From contig NC_085055.1 of assembly GCF_963662255.1 (NCBI RefSeq), forward strand, positions 791,979 to 855,978: a stretch of DNA of 64,000 nt, read 5' to 3'. The notes below the pieces were generated by a model that was not told the DNA's origin, did no database searches, and saw only the letters and a list, made by a program, of their open reading frames with translations. This stretch comes from Cinclus cinclus (Eukaryota > Chordata > Aves > Passeriformes > Cinclidae). The stretch's first letter is position 1, and each line of letters starts with the position of its first letter. The position numbers were made by a program, and so were the translations under genes. Of this stretch, positions 49,446 through 59,400 are shown piece after piece.

Positions 49446-50302
49446 CCCATGGCACACCTGCAGCACATGGCACACCTGCAGCTCGTGGCACACCTGTATC
49501 CCATGGCACACGTGTATCCCGTGGCACACCTGCAGCCTGTGGCACACCTGTATCCCGTGGCACACCTGCAGGCCGTGGCACACCTGTATCCCGTGGCACA
49601 CCTGTATCCCGTGGCACACCTGCAGCCCGTGGCACACCTGCAGCTCGTGGCACACCTGCAGCCTGTGGCACACCTGCAGCTCATGGCACACCTGTATCCC
49701 GTGGCACACCTGCAGGCCGTGGCACACCTGTATCCCGTGGCAAACCTGTATCCCGTGGCACACCTGCAGCCCGTGGCACACCTGTATCCTGTGGCACACC
49801 TGTATCCCGTGGCACACCTGTATCCCGTGGCACACCTGCAGCCCGTGGCACACCTGTATCCCGTGGCACACCTGTATCCCGTGGCACACCTGCAGCTCGT
49901 GGCACACCTGTATCCCGTGGCACACCTGTATCCTGTGGCACACCTGTATCCCGTGGCACACCTGTATCCCATGGCACACGTGTATCCCGTGGCACACCTG
50001 CAGCCTGTGGCACACCTGTATCCCGTGGCACACCTGCAGCCCGTGGCACACCTGTATCCCGTGGCACACCTGCAGCCTGTGGCACACCTGCAGCCCGTGG
50101 CACACCTGTATCCTGTGGCACACCTGCAGCCTGTGGCACACCTGTATCCCGTGGCACACCTGCAGCTCGTGGCACACCTGTATCCCGTGGCACACCTGTA
50201 TCCCGTGGCACACCTGCAGCCCGTGGCACACCTGCAGCTCGTGGCACACCTGTATCCCGTGGCACACCTGTATCCCGTGGCACACCTGCAGCCCGTGGCA
50301 CC
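49446..50302. repeat. 18-bp minisatellite, about 47 copies
   Basis: Core GTGGCACACCTG plus either TATCCC, CAGCCC, CAGCTC, CAGCCT or CAGGCC. Each unit carries the E-box CACCTG; two units carry CACGTG instead (near 49509 and 49977). Those two are 468 bases (26 units) apart and share the following units, so a large block was duplicated within the array. The two main unit types have no stop codon in any of six frames, which explains the 250-393 codon ORFs on both strands. Confidence 0.97.
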
Positions 50303-53050
50303 AGGGTCTCTCTGCCTGCCTGGGGCTGCCATACAACAATTTCACTTGCCATGAAACCTGCCCCTGGAATTACCCTGGCTGACTGTCTCTCTGCACTCCC
50401 TATGAACACACCCTGATTGGAGTTACCGAGAATTACTCGAGGTGCAGACAAGTTAAATATTTCATTTAAGTGCTGTTGGATGCCAGGTTATTTTTGTTAT
50501 TTTTGTTAGTTATATTTTGTTATCTTCTCCGTCCTCAACCCCTCCCAAGCAACCTAAATCATCCTGCTGCCAAATCCAAAAGAAAGATTTATTTGTACAC
50601 CACTGTACTAAAAACTAATTTAGGCCCCAAAATATTGCTCAATTTCATACATTCAAAATGAATAAACAACAAAAAATTTCTCCAGATTTGTACAATGCCA
50701 GAAAACATTTTGTGCAATTCTGTTCTTTGAACTCTGAGATTATTCCATCTTCTTAGTTCCCCTTGGTAATTATTCCCTCTTTACCTTTAGGTTTACTATT
50801 AATATCAATGCCACGTACTGACAGCACAGCAGTGACAGAACAGCAATTCTTCCCCAAGTGATTTTGAATCTTCTCAGTTTAACTGTTGGGTTGGGAGCCA
50901 GTTTAACCTTAAGTGAGTGGTAAGGGGTGTGTGTTATATCCAGGGAACGTTGCCATCTTAGGAATTAAATGATGGGCAGTATCCTTAGCCTGTGACTTCC
51001 CTCAGGATTTTCTCAGCAGAAGAGCTGAGAAATTAAAATACAATACTTAGTATGATTAGTAGCTTTAAAATTCAGTTACCAGCCTGCCTAGCTAGTACCT
51101 GGCAGAGCACTATGAGCTCAGGAGTCTCTCTCACAGTCACAAGAACTTCCCACGTGTTGATGAACCTTATTTCCATGTGCAGCCACTAACAGGGGCAGAG
51201 AAACTGTCTGAAGGCAAGCAGCTCTTCCTGCCCCAGCTGCAGCTTCAGACTTCAGACAGGCACCTTCTCTCACCCAGCTCTGAGCATGTTCCCAGTCTCT
51301 ATTCCAGAGCCTCACATTTCCCAGAACGTAGCTCCCTTTCGCTTACAGAGCTCGAGCTTTCTGAGATCCAGCAGCAAACCCTGTGCAGAAACACAAACAG
51401 CTCAAAACTCAAAAATCCTCTCAGCATTCTCTGCTCCCTCAGGCAGGGCACAGTTTTTCTGTACAACCTCTCTCTAAATTGTCTCAGTGGTCAGGTCTCA
51501 GAGGTGGCACTGACCCCACAGCTCTGAGTGTGGCTGTGCATCATTAAAGAGCTGGAAGGTCCCTTCAGGGACACCAGGAAGTTTTTACTTCTTGTTGTAG
51601 CATTAAACCTTCCTGTCATCAGGCACTGACAAACTTTCAGGGTACTCAAACTTCAGATATTGCATGTTGCTGATCTAAACCACCCTCGTTTGATCTTTGC
51701 CTACAAAGAACAATACATTAAAAAACCCACCCAAAGCCAGTGCTTTACTTGCACAAAGCATCTCTAACAATGCACAGAAATAACCTCAGCCTGTACAAGC
51801 AGTTTTACTGAACCAGCAGGGTTACTCAGCACAGTGAAAGTTGCTTATACATGTAAATACTGTATGGTGAACTGCTTAGTAACCAAATTTATGCTTTTCA
51901 CATTATTTTTATTTTGGCATTTTTAAGATAGTATCAAATCATCCTGAAACTGTTTTTTAAATATGAGTGATCATTTTGAAAATCAAATTAATACAGCCAA
52001 CTCTGATGATTATATTTTGCCTAGATCCTGCTGCATTGTCATGCCTTCATGTTGCCCAAACAGAGCTTGTTTCAGGAAAATATTATTTTTTTTCCTGAGA
52101 ATCTAGATCACTACCATTAATGAAGCACAACCACCCAATGCAATACATGCTTCCTAATTCAAATATTATGTGCTGCATCCTCTCATGATTTATTTAACTT
52201 CTGTGTCTAAACCCTCAGCCAGGGATTTTCAAACTTTCCAACCCACAGACCCCTCAATGGTCTGTAGCCATGCACCAGAATTCATTTCTAAGAAAACCAC
52301 ACTTGATTGTCTTAGTTACTTCCCACAGAATCCTTGCATTGCAGACTAACTAACTAGAGCTGGTTGGTAATGAGAGATTAAATGAATACGTGTAGTAGGG
52401 CACTGCCACTGGAGAAATCATATTCCATATTTAAACTCATGAGCATAAAGATCATTCCTTACTTTGAATGCAATACATTTCCTTCGTAAGAAACAGCAGC
52501 AATTAATAGCATAGTGTAGAATGAAAAAATGGAGAATAATTTTATTCTGTCACTGAAAAAAAACAACACACACCACAATCCAACAGCTGAGTTTAGATTA
52601 AATAGATAGGATTTAAACCAACATTACAGCCTGGTCTTCATAGAATTGGCTATCAGGAGACTGGAATTGGCATGCCAGGAGAAAGTGTAATGTGAATAAT
52701 GTGGATGTGAATTTGCCACAGCAGTAATGAAGGCGAGCAAGCCCACACCGTACCCAAACCCTGAGCACAGAACAAGAAAATGAAATATTTCTGCAGTGAC
52801 ACTGTAACCTTACAGCAATTCTTACAGCTGGTTTTGAAGAGAAGTTTGCCAGCCCTCGCTAGCAGCTGACTGATTTTGGCTGGCTCACACCGAGCTGGGT
52901 GATGTGGTAGCTCTGCTCCCAGATTACTGCTGGGGGGGTGACCAGATGAACAGTGAAAGGAGCAACAGGAACAAGTGGAAAATGGCTTAAAAGCTTCCAA
53001 GGGAGCTCAGTTATTCGGTTCCCAAAGGGTGGGCTAAGCAGCCATGGAGG
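50303..53050. other. Intergenic AT-rich DNA, no gene recognised
   Basis: Mostly AT-rich and ORF-poor (50.45-51.1 kb, 51.6-52.65 kb). A segment at about 52.21-52.28 kb (TTTTCAAACTTTCCAACCCA then CAGACCCCTCAATGGTCTGT) has the look of a degraded old transposable element, family unknown. No gene seen. Confidence 0.5.
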
Positions 53051-53770
53051 GAACTCCCAGAACCACGGGGTGTGAGTACTCCCAGAACCACAGCACGGTG
53101 TGAGTATTCCCAGAACCACAGCACGGTGTGAGTACTCCTAGAACCAGAGCAGGGTGTGAGTACTCCCAGAACCACAGCACGGTGTGAGTATTCCCAGAAC
53201 CACAAGGTGTGAGTACTCCTAGAACCAGAGCAGGGTGTGAGTACTCCCAGAACCACAAGGTGTGAGTACTCCTAGAACCACAGGGTGTGAGTACTCCCAG
53301 AACCAGAGCAGGGTGTGAGTACTCCCAGAACCAGAGCAGGGTGTGAGTACTCCCAGAACCACAGCATGGTGTGAGTATTCCCAGAACCACAGCACGGTGT
53401 GAGTACTCCCAGAACCACAGCACGGTGTGAGTACTCCCAGAACCAGAGCAGGGTGTGAGTACTCCCAGAACCACGGGGTGTGAGTACTCCCAGAACCAGA
53501 GCAGGGTGTGAGTACTCCCAGAACCACAGCATGGTGTGAGTATTCCCAGAACCACAGCACGGTGTGAGTACTCCCAGAACCAGAGCAGGGTGTGAGTACT
53601 CCCAGAACCACAGCACGGTGTGAGTACTCCCAGAACCAGAGCAGGGTGTGAGTACTCCCAGAACCACGGGGTGTGAGTACTCCTAGAACCAGAGCAGGGT
53701 GTGAGAACTCCCAGAACCACAGCACGGTGTGAGCATTCCCAGAACCACAGCACAGTGTGAGCACTCCCAG
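53051..53770. repeat. 25-28-bp minisatellite, about 26 copies
   Basis: Core GTGTGAGTACTCCCAGAACC followed by ACAGCACG, AGAGCAGG, or short forms ACGGG and ACAAGG. Most units contain the palindrome GAGTACTC; others have GAGTATTC. The arrangement of long and short units keeps three minus-strand frames open (HTLLWFWEYSH type), which are not proteins. Confidence 0.96.
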
Positions 53771-54690
53771 GTCTTGTCCAGTGTGCCAGGAGCTGCAGTA
53801 CTGCTCTGGGAAATCACGGCACAGCAGTCTGCCGCAAGGTGAGGGTTACCTGGGGAGCAGGCAGAGCCTAGAACAGAGAGGGGACCAAAGCCCAGCCCTG
53901 GGGCTATGAGGGAGATAAAATCCCTGCTGCACCCCCAGGCTGACCCACACTGCACCTGCAGCAGCTCAGGAGCAGTCTGCAGGTTTTGTAGGTGTGTGAG
54001 AAGAACGTGCACCTGGTGGAAATCAGGTGGAGGCCTGACAGACCAGCAGCCCACCTGGGGACACTCAGGTACTGGGTACGGGACATGGCTGCAGCCACAA
54101 ACCACACACGGGTCACACACGGGACGGATTTAACAAAGCTGTTCCAACCATTGTCCATTCCACAGCAGGGCTGCTGGAACACAACCTTTGTGCTCCTCAG
54201 GAGAGGTTTATTTGCAGACTTACACACCAGCAGCAGAGGGGTTCAACGTGAGCTCCAGGGCATCACCAGGGTACAGCACTCATCAGAGGATCCCTGACCA
54301 CGGGGATGAATCCCCACAGCATTTGAATGATGCAAAAATAATTTCAGTAGAATTTAGCCTCTGTGGAAATTGTTAAGGAATATGAGAACATTATTTGTGA
54401 AACGTATGTCAAATCCTTTAGACTTTGCCTACCTCAAGAGCTGTATTTAGATTAGGCTTGTAAACAAGGTGTGGTAGAAAAGATCTAAATGTCACCATTA
54501 TGTGAATAAATACCGAGAATTGTGAAGAACTGAGTAAGATACAACAGCAAAGATCGGATGGTGCCAAAACAACTAATGATACTTTCTTGGAAGGAATGTC
54601 TAATAGAAAGTCCAAGGGACGACTTCTACAAACAGTGGCACGTAGCCAGCCTCTGTGACTCAGCCCTGCTGGTCACGGGCCACCAAGTGC
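53771..54690. other. Upstream flank of the RAP2B CpG island
   Basis: Moderate GC to 54.3 kb, AT-rich at 54.3-54.6 kb, then rising GC. No gene recognised. Confidence 0.5.
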
Positions 54691-55120
54691 CAACAGTATC
54701 AACATCTGGCGACGGTACCGTGTCCCTCCCGAGCCACCAGCCGGTGCCGACCCTGCAGCACGGGGCTAGCCGGGAGCGGGGCTGTCCTGCCGGGATGGCT
54801 CCAGAGCTCCCGACCCCGGCTCCCCGGTGTCCCCGGGCACTCGGCGATAGGGCGGGAGTCGCGACACACCGGGCCGGACAGCACCGATAACGGGCGGGGC
54901 AGGAGCACCGGGGTGGGGCACCCGGGCTGCCGGTCCCACTGCCAGGGCCCCATTTCCGAGCGGAGTGCGGGACCCCCGCGGCGGGAGGGGACACGCGGTG
55001 CTCCCGATCCTGATCCAAGTCCCGTTCCCGACGGACCCGGGCGGGAGGGCGCGCGCTGACCCCGCGGAGGGCGGAGGTCACACACGCGGGGCGGGGCGCG
55101 GGCGCTCTGCCGCTCGCCGC

Positions 55121-55230
55121 CGGCAGCCAATGGGGCCGGGCGGCGCCGCGCCGCAGCCAATGGGCGGGGACGGGCCCCGCGCCGCAGCCAATGGGCGGGG
55201 ACGGGCCCCGCGCCGCAGCCAATGGGCGGA
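55121..55230 (+). promoter_or_regulatory. Four phased CCAAT boxes with GC boxes
   Basis: CCAAT at 55127-55131, 55157-55161, 55188-55192 and 55219-55223, spacing 30, 31 and 31 bases. Each has the context CAGCCAATGGG expected for NF-Y; the last three lie directly against GGGCGG. The intervening sequence is a near-perfect 31-bp tandem repeat, so the boxes arose by duplication. About three helical turns separate successive boxes. Confidence 0.85.
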
Positions 55231-55241
55231 GACGGGCCGCC

Positions 55242-55292
55242 ATGGGCCGTGGCAGCGCTGTCCCGCCGCCGCGCCGGGACCGGGGCCGGTAA
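55242..55292 (+). promoter_or_regulatory. Candidate uORF with optimal Kozak context, 16 codons
   Basis: GCCGCCATGGG at 55236-55246 is the optimal vertebrate initiation context. The frame reads MGRGSAVPPPRRDRGR then TAA. It is in the same phase as RAP2B, 282 bases upstream, but the TAA separates them. It matters only if transcription starts upstream of it. Confidence 0.35.
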
Positions 55293-55306
55293 CGGCAGCG
55301 CTGCCG

Positions 55307-55331
55307 CCCTCCCTCCCTCCCTCCCTCCCTC
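55307..55331. repeat. (CCTC)n tetranucleotide run
   Basis: Six CCTC units in the putative 5' UTR or core promoter of RAP2B. Confidence 0.9.
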
Positions 55332-55523
55332 ATCCCCTTCCTCCTCCTCCTTCTCCTCCTCGGCGCCGCCCGGCGCTGGGGCTGTCCCGGCGCCGCTCCG
55401 CAAGGCGCGGCCGCCGCTTCCCCGCCCCGGCGCGGGGCCGTCCCTCGTCCCCTCCCTCCCTCCGCCCCGTCCCCGCCCGCCGCGGCAGCCCCGAGCGGGA
55501 GGCGGCGGAGGGAGGCGGGAGCC

Positions 55524-56075
55524 ATGCGGGAGTACAAGGTGGTGGTGCTGGGCTCGGGCGGCGTGGGCAAGTCCGCCCTTACCGTGCAGTTCGTGACCGG
55601 CTCCTTCATCGAGAAGTACGACCCCACCATCGAGGACTTCTACCGCAAGGAGATCGAGGTGGACTCGTCCCCGTCCGTGCTGGAGATCCTGGACACGGCG
55701 GGCACCGAGCAGTTCGCCTCCATGCGGGACCTCTACATCAAGAACGGGCAGGGCTTCATCCTGGTGTACAGCCTGGTGAACCAGCAGAGCTTCCAGGACA
55801 TCAAGCCCATGCGGGACCAGATCATCCGCGTCAAGAGGTACGAGCGGGTGCCCATGATCCTGGTGGGCAACAAGGTGGACCTGGAAGGCGAGCGGGAGGT
55901 CTCCTTCGGGGAGGGCAAAGCGCTGGCCGAGGAGTGGAGCTGCCCCTTCATGGAGACCTCGGCCAAAAACAAAGCCTCGGTGGACGAGCTGTTCGCCGAG
56001 ATCGTCAGGCAGATGAACTACGCGGCGCAGCCCAACGGGGACGAGCCGTGCTGCGCCTCCTGCGCCATCCTCTGA
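55524..56075 (+). CDS. RAP2B: Ras-related protein Rap-2b (small GTPase)
   Basis: Membrane-anchored GTP/GDP switch of the Ras family. The single-exon frame gives 183 residues, the usual length. G-box motifs are all present: P-loop GSGGVGKS (10-17), switch [10 protein letters not shown] (32-40), DTAGTEQ (57-63), NKVD (116-119) and ETSAK (144-148). F39 is the residue that separates Rap2 from Rap1 effector binding, and T61 in place of Ras Q61 is the Rap hallmark linked to low intrinsic GTPase rate. The tail has C176-C177, palmitoylation candidates, and a CAIL box at 180-183 whose final L predicts geranylgeranylation. QPNGDE before the cysteines and the CxIL ending favour RAP2B over RAP2A and RAP2C. 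The ATG has G at -3 and matches the family N-terminus [10 protein letters not shown]. Codons are strongly GC-biased, as is the surrounding island. A 469-codon antisense frame is a GC shadow. Confidence 0.98.
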   Translation: MREYKVVVLGSGGVGKSALTVQFVTGSFIEKYDPTIEDFYRKEIEVDSSPSVLEILDTAGTEQFASMRDLYIKNGQGFILVYSLVNQQSFQDIKPMRDQIIRVKRYERVPMILVGNKVDLEGEREVSFGEGKALAEEWSCPFMETSAKNKASVDELFAEIVRQMNYAAQPNGDEPCCASCAIL

Positions 56076-56260
56076 GGGCGGCGGCGGCCCCGCTCGGCGA
56101 GAAAACATCGGGAGAAATCAAATTCATCGTCTTGGAAATGTGGCTTTTCTCGGCATGTACGTTTCGTCCAGTCTTGGTCATGGCATATTTCCTATCAGTG
56201 TCGGCGGCGGGCGCGGGAGCAGCCGGTCCCGCCGCCCGGGGAGCGGAGCCACGCGGGGAA

Positions 56261-56394
56261 CCCGCACCCGGGACAGCCCCGGGGGAGAACGGGACCCGCA
56301 CCCGGGACAGCCCCGGGGGAGAACGGGACCCGCACCCGGGACAGCCCCGGGGGAGAACGGGACCCGCACCCGGGACAGCCCCAAGGAGCGGTGC
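56261..56394. repeat. 34-bp tandem repeat, four copies
   Basis: CCCGCACCCGGGACAGCCCC followed by GGGGGAGAACGGGA; copies start at 56261, 56295, 56329 and 56363. The last copy diverges at CCAAGGAG. Located within 200 bases after the RAP2B stop. Confidence 0.94.
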
Positions 56395-56412
56395 CCACAG
56401 CCCACCCCCCGG

Positions 56413-56480
56413 GTGTGCGGTGCCGCTCCCGGTGTGCGGTGCCGCTCCCGGTGTGCGGTGCCGCTCCCGGTGCCGCTCCC
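56413..56480. repeat. 19-bp tandem repeat, three and a half copies
   Basis: GTGTGCGGTGCCGCTCCCG at 56413, 56432 and 56451, then a shortened GTGCCGCTCCC copy. Confidence 0.93.
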
Positions 56481-59400
56481 CGCGGTCTCTATGCAAGCGG
56501 GCGGCGGTGCGGGGCCGTCCCGCCCGGAGAGTTGCACATGGAACTGGGACTGTGACCCGATCGGTGCTGCCAGGCACGGGGCGCCGGGCAGCGCCGCCGA
56601 TATCCCTGGAATAATGCTCTATTTTGTTTACCTGCTGTATCGGATGGGAGTTTGCAGGAGAGTGGTAGCGTGGTGGTTTTTCTCCTGTTTTTGTTTGTTT
56701 TTTTAAATCAGCTGTGAAAATGTTACAAATCTGCACAGTTTTTTAGGTGTGCGTGTGTGTGTGATTTCGTTGTGGTTTTGGTTTTTCCTTTGGCGGGGAG
56801 GGGGGGGGCGGTGGTGCTTTTTGTGCCAGGGGTTTTGGGTTTGGGTTGGCAATACCTGATTTTGATGACTAGCTCTCTCAAGTGCAAAGATTTCCCATGA
56901 GTGATACAGGGCCAACAGCAGCCCTGTGTCTGTAGAGTGCCTTCAAAACTCAGCTGTTCCAGCCGGTGCCAACCTGTGAAAGCTCCACAGAATCCCATTA
57001 TCTACTACTCCAAAAACTACTTAACAGTTTCCTTGCAGTAATCACACCGAGCAAGCCAGGACAAAAGGGCCTATTGTTAGTGGAATTTATTTCTTATTTC
57101 CATCTGAGCCTTTTAACTGTTATTTCAACGTCTTGCAAGTTCGGGCTTCATTTACTTCAAATTTACAAGAATTTAATCTTTTGGGATTTTGGGGGGAAGG
57201 GCTTTTTTTGTTTGTTTGTTCTATTTCCCTTTGATTTTGTCGTGGGATGTGCCTCCAGCCAGCCAAGAAGGAAATCTTACCGTTGTGATGTACCAAGAAA
57301 ATTCTAACAACTGTCATTTTAATTGCGGACATGCATTGAAGAGATGTCTATCCATTTTGAGAATTTTAATACAAATTCTGTTTTTTAGAAAACAACTTTG
57401 TGCATTGTTATGTATCACATGAAACACTGACTTTCACACAGGCTCTTAGTCCAGATTTGTATCTCAATAGCAGTGAAAGGTAGAGGGGTCAATTTAGCTA
57501 AGAACAGAAGTTAAGAAAAGGCAAAGCACAAGATTGCTGTTTTACCTGATATTTAGTCCTTTTTGAAGCAAGGCTTTGCTTGTGTTCAGCTCCTGGCGCA
57601 GTGTGATACCAAGCTGTGAGAAGAAGGCTGTGCTCAGAGGCAGCTTTAGGCCCTTTTTCCCTCCTGGAAGCAGCAGGGTTTATTGGGGTGAAGTTCTAAA
57701 GGTCAGCTATTTATGAAATTTAAGTTTTTAGTCTCATTGCATTATCTTTAAAATTATAAACCCAATCTTTTTGTTTCCTGGTTTGCAGAGGGGCTGGGGT
57801 GGGAGGAGACGTGTGCCTCCCATCAGCTGGAAGATCCAAGGAGCTCCTTTACCTGTTTTCTTCCTCTCTTTGCCCCTTCTTTAAAGGTGTCTGCACACAA
57901 AACCTGAAACTCTCCTTTTCCTTCTCCCCCCTATCCCAAGAAATCTTGAAATTGTCTTAAATCTCAAAAACAAAGGTTGAGCAATGATATGTAAAGGTTT
58001 TTTAATCAGGCCAACTGAAAAGTAACTGCCAAGATTACTCTGTGAATCTGGTAAATTCTCCTATTTTAAGCGGGAAAACTTTGTGCCTCAGCACTGGAAG
58101 AACAGTGTGTAGTGTCAGTTTGATGCTATCTTTTGAAATCCCACTGATTGAAATGAAAATTACCATTTGTGCTTTAGTCAGACTTGGATACTTTGTGCAG
58201 CAATGTCAAGTATCTACTGAAAATTTGTAGAAGATTGTATACTGGAAGTGAGTTTCTCCTCCTGAGCTCAGGTGTGTCCTCCCAGCAAGGACCTGTGGTG
58301 CAGCCAGGGGGGCTGTGTCAGTCTCAGTGACACAACCACAGTGAAAAACAGAAGGCAGCCCCAGTGCTGGGCCCCTCATTGCTGCCTGGGCTCTGCCTGT
58401 AATGCACACATTAATCTACCTTTTCAAGGGAAAATTGAAAACCTCATTGCAGCTCATCTTCCAGAAGTTCCTAAAAATCCATTAAAAGCCAGAGGACTCC
58501 CATGCTAGGAAAACGGGGGAATAACACTGACAGAAGGGTTTTCTTTTAACCCAAGTACTGCATTGAAAGCTAAGGACTGCTGCCACATCTGCAGCTTACA
58601 AACTGCATGTCTGATGTTAAAAAATAAATGAATTTACATCTGTTACTGCCATGGTTCAATTTTGCCTTAAATTCAGTGGGAATGTGCAGCACCCACCAGG
58701 CCTCGCTCTAGATCAGGGCACTGAGAGCTTGATGTGGTTGATAAAAGCAGGAATTTATTGTGCCCTCCCAGGTCCTTCACGTTCCCCAGTGCCTGGGCTG
58801 TGCTGGAGGAATAAAGCAAAAGTGGGTGTTCAGCACAGAGCATCCAGCTGTGCTCAGCCTGGCACAGCAGCTGGGGGCAGCCAGCTGAGCTCTGTGTTGT
58901 GCTGGGCCTCTCTGTGGTACATTCTAGTTTTGGCCAAAAAAGGTCTATTTGTTAAACAGTGAAGCATTTAAACAGCCATGGCACTGTCTGATCAGGGTTT
59001 TGAATGTGCTAGGCATTCCATGCTCTCTGTGACTGGTAAGGGCAGTGCAAAGTGTAGAGCTCAGTAGTCTGATCTTCCAAATATTCTGAAGTGGTTTGGT
59101 GCTTGTTAAACATAGGCCTTGTCTATAAAAAGTCTGAAAAAAAATCATCCTGTTTTAACTTGACTGAGTGATGAAAGCTATATTAGCTTGGACACTTGAG
59201 GGAAATGTTGTATCAATATAAAGGTACTCTTTATTCCTTTTCCCTGTGGGAATATGTTACACCCGTGTCAATACAGAGGTGGTATATCACTCTTTTCACA
59301 GTGAGAATTGCAAATATTTACTTGTTTTGGAAGAAAAATAACATTCCCGGCCAAAATACTTCCTGACATTGCAGAAATTGTGTAAACAAGGCCTTGGTTA

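Larger units (their letters stand above)
54691..55523 (+). promoter_or_regulatory. RAP2B: CpG island / probable promoter and 5' UTR of RAP2B
   Basis: Extremely GC- and CpG-rich DNA leading into RAP2B and continuing through its coding exon. It holds multiple GGGCGG Sp1-type boxes, four CCAAT boxes (listed separately), a (CCTC)n run and (TCC)n pyrimidine tracts. No TATA box is evident. By the usual CCAAT-to-start distance the transcription start is probably near 55.25-55.35 kb, which is inference. Confidence 0.7.

Noticed and set aside
49235..50451. Large ORFs (up to 393 codons) on both strands at 49.2-50.4 kb
   Set aside because: Consequence of an 18-bp repeat lacking stops in all six frames.
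52200..52290. Possible ancient transposable element fragment
   Set aside because: Style suggests an old repeat but I could not assign a family or boundaries, so it is only mentioned in the regional entry.
53034..53764. Minus-strand Trp/His/Ser-rich ORFs
   Set aside because: Three overlapping frames across the 25-28-bp minisatellite.
54699..56108. 469-codon minus-strand ORF across RAP2B and its promoter
   Set aside because: Antisense shadow of the GC-rich RAP2B codons and CpG island; Pro/Arg/Gly-rich with no domain.
54965..56614. 549-codon plus-strand ORF overlapping RAP2B in another frame
   Set aside because: Starts in the CpG island and reads the RAP2B exon out of frame; the real gene in the other frame has all GTPase motifs.
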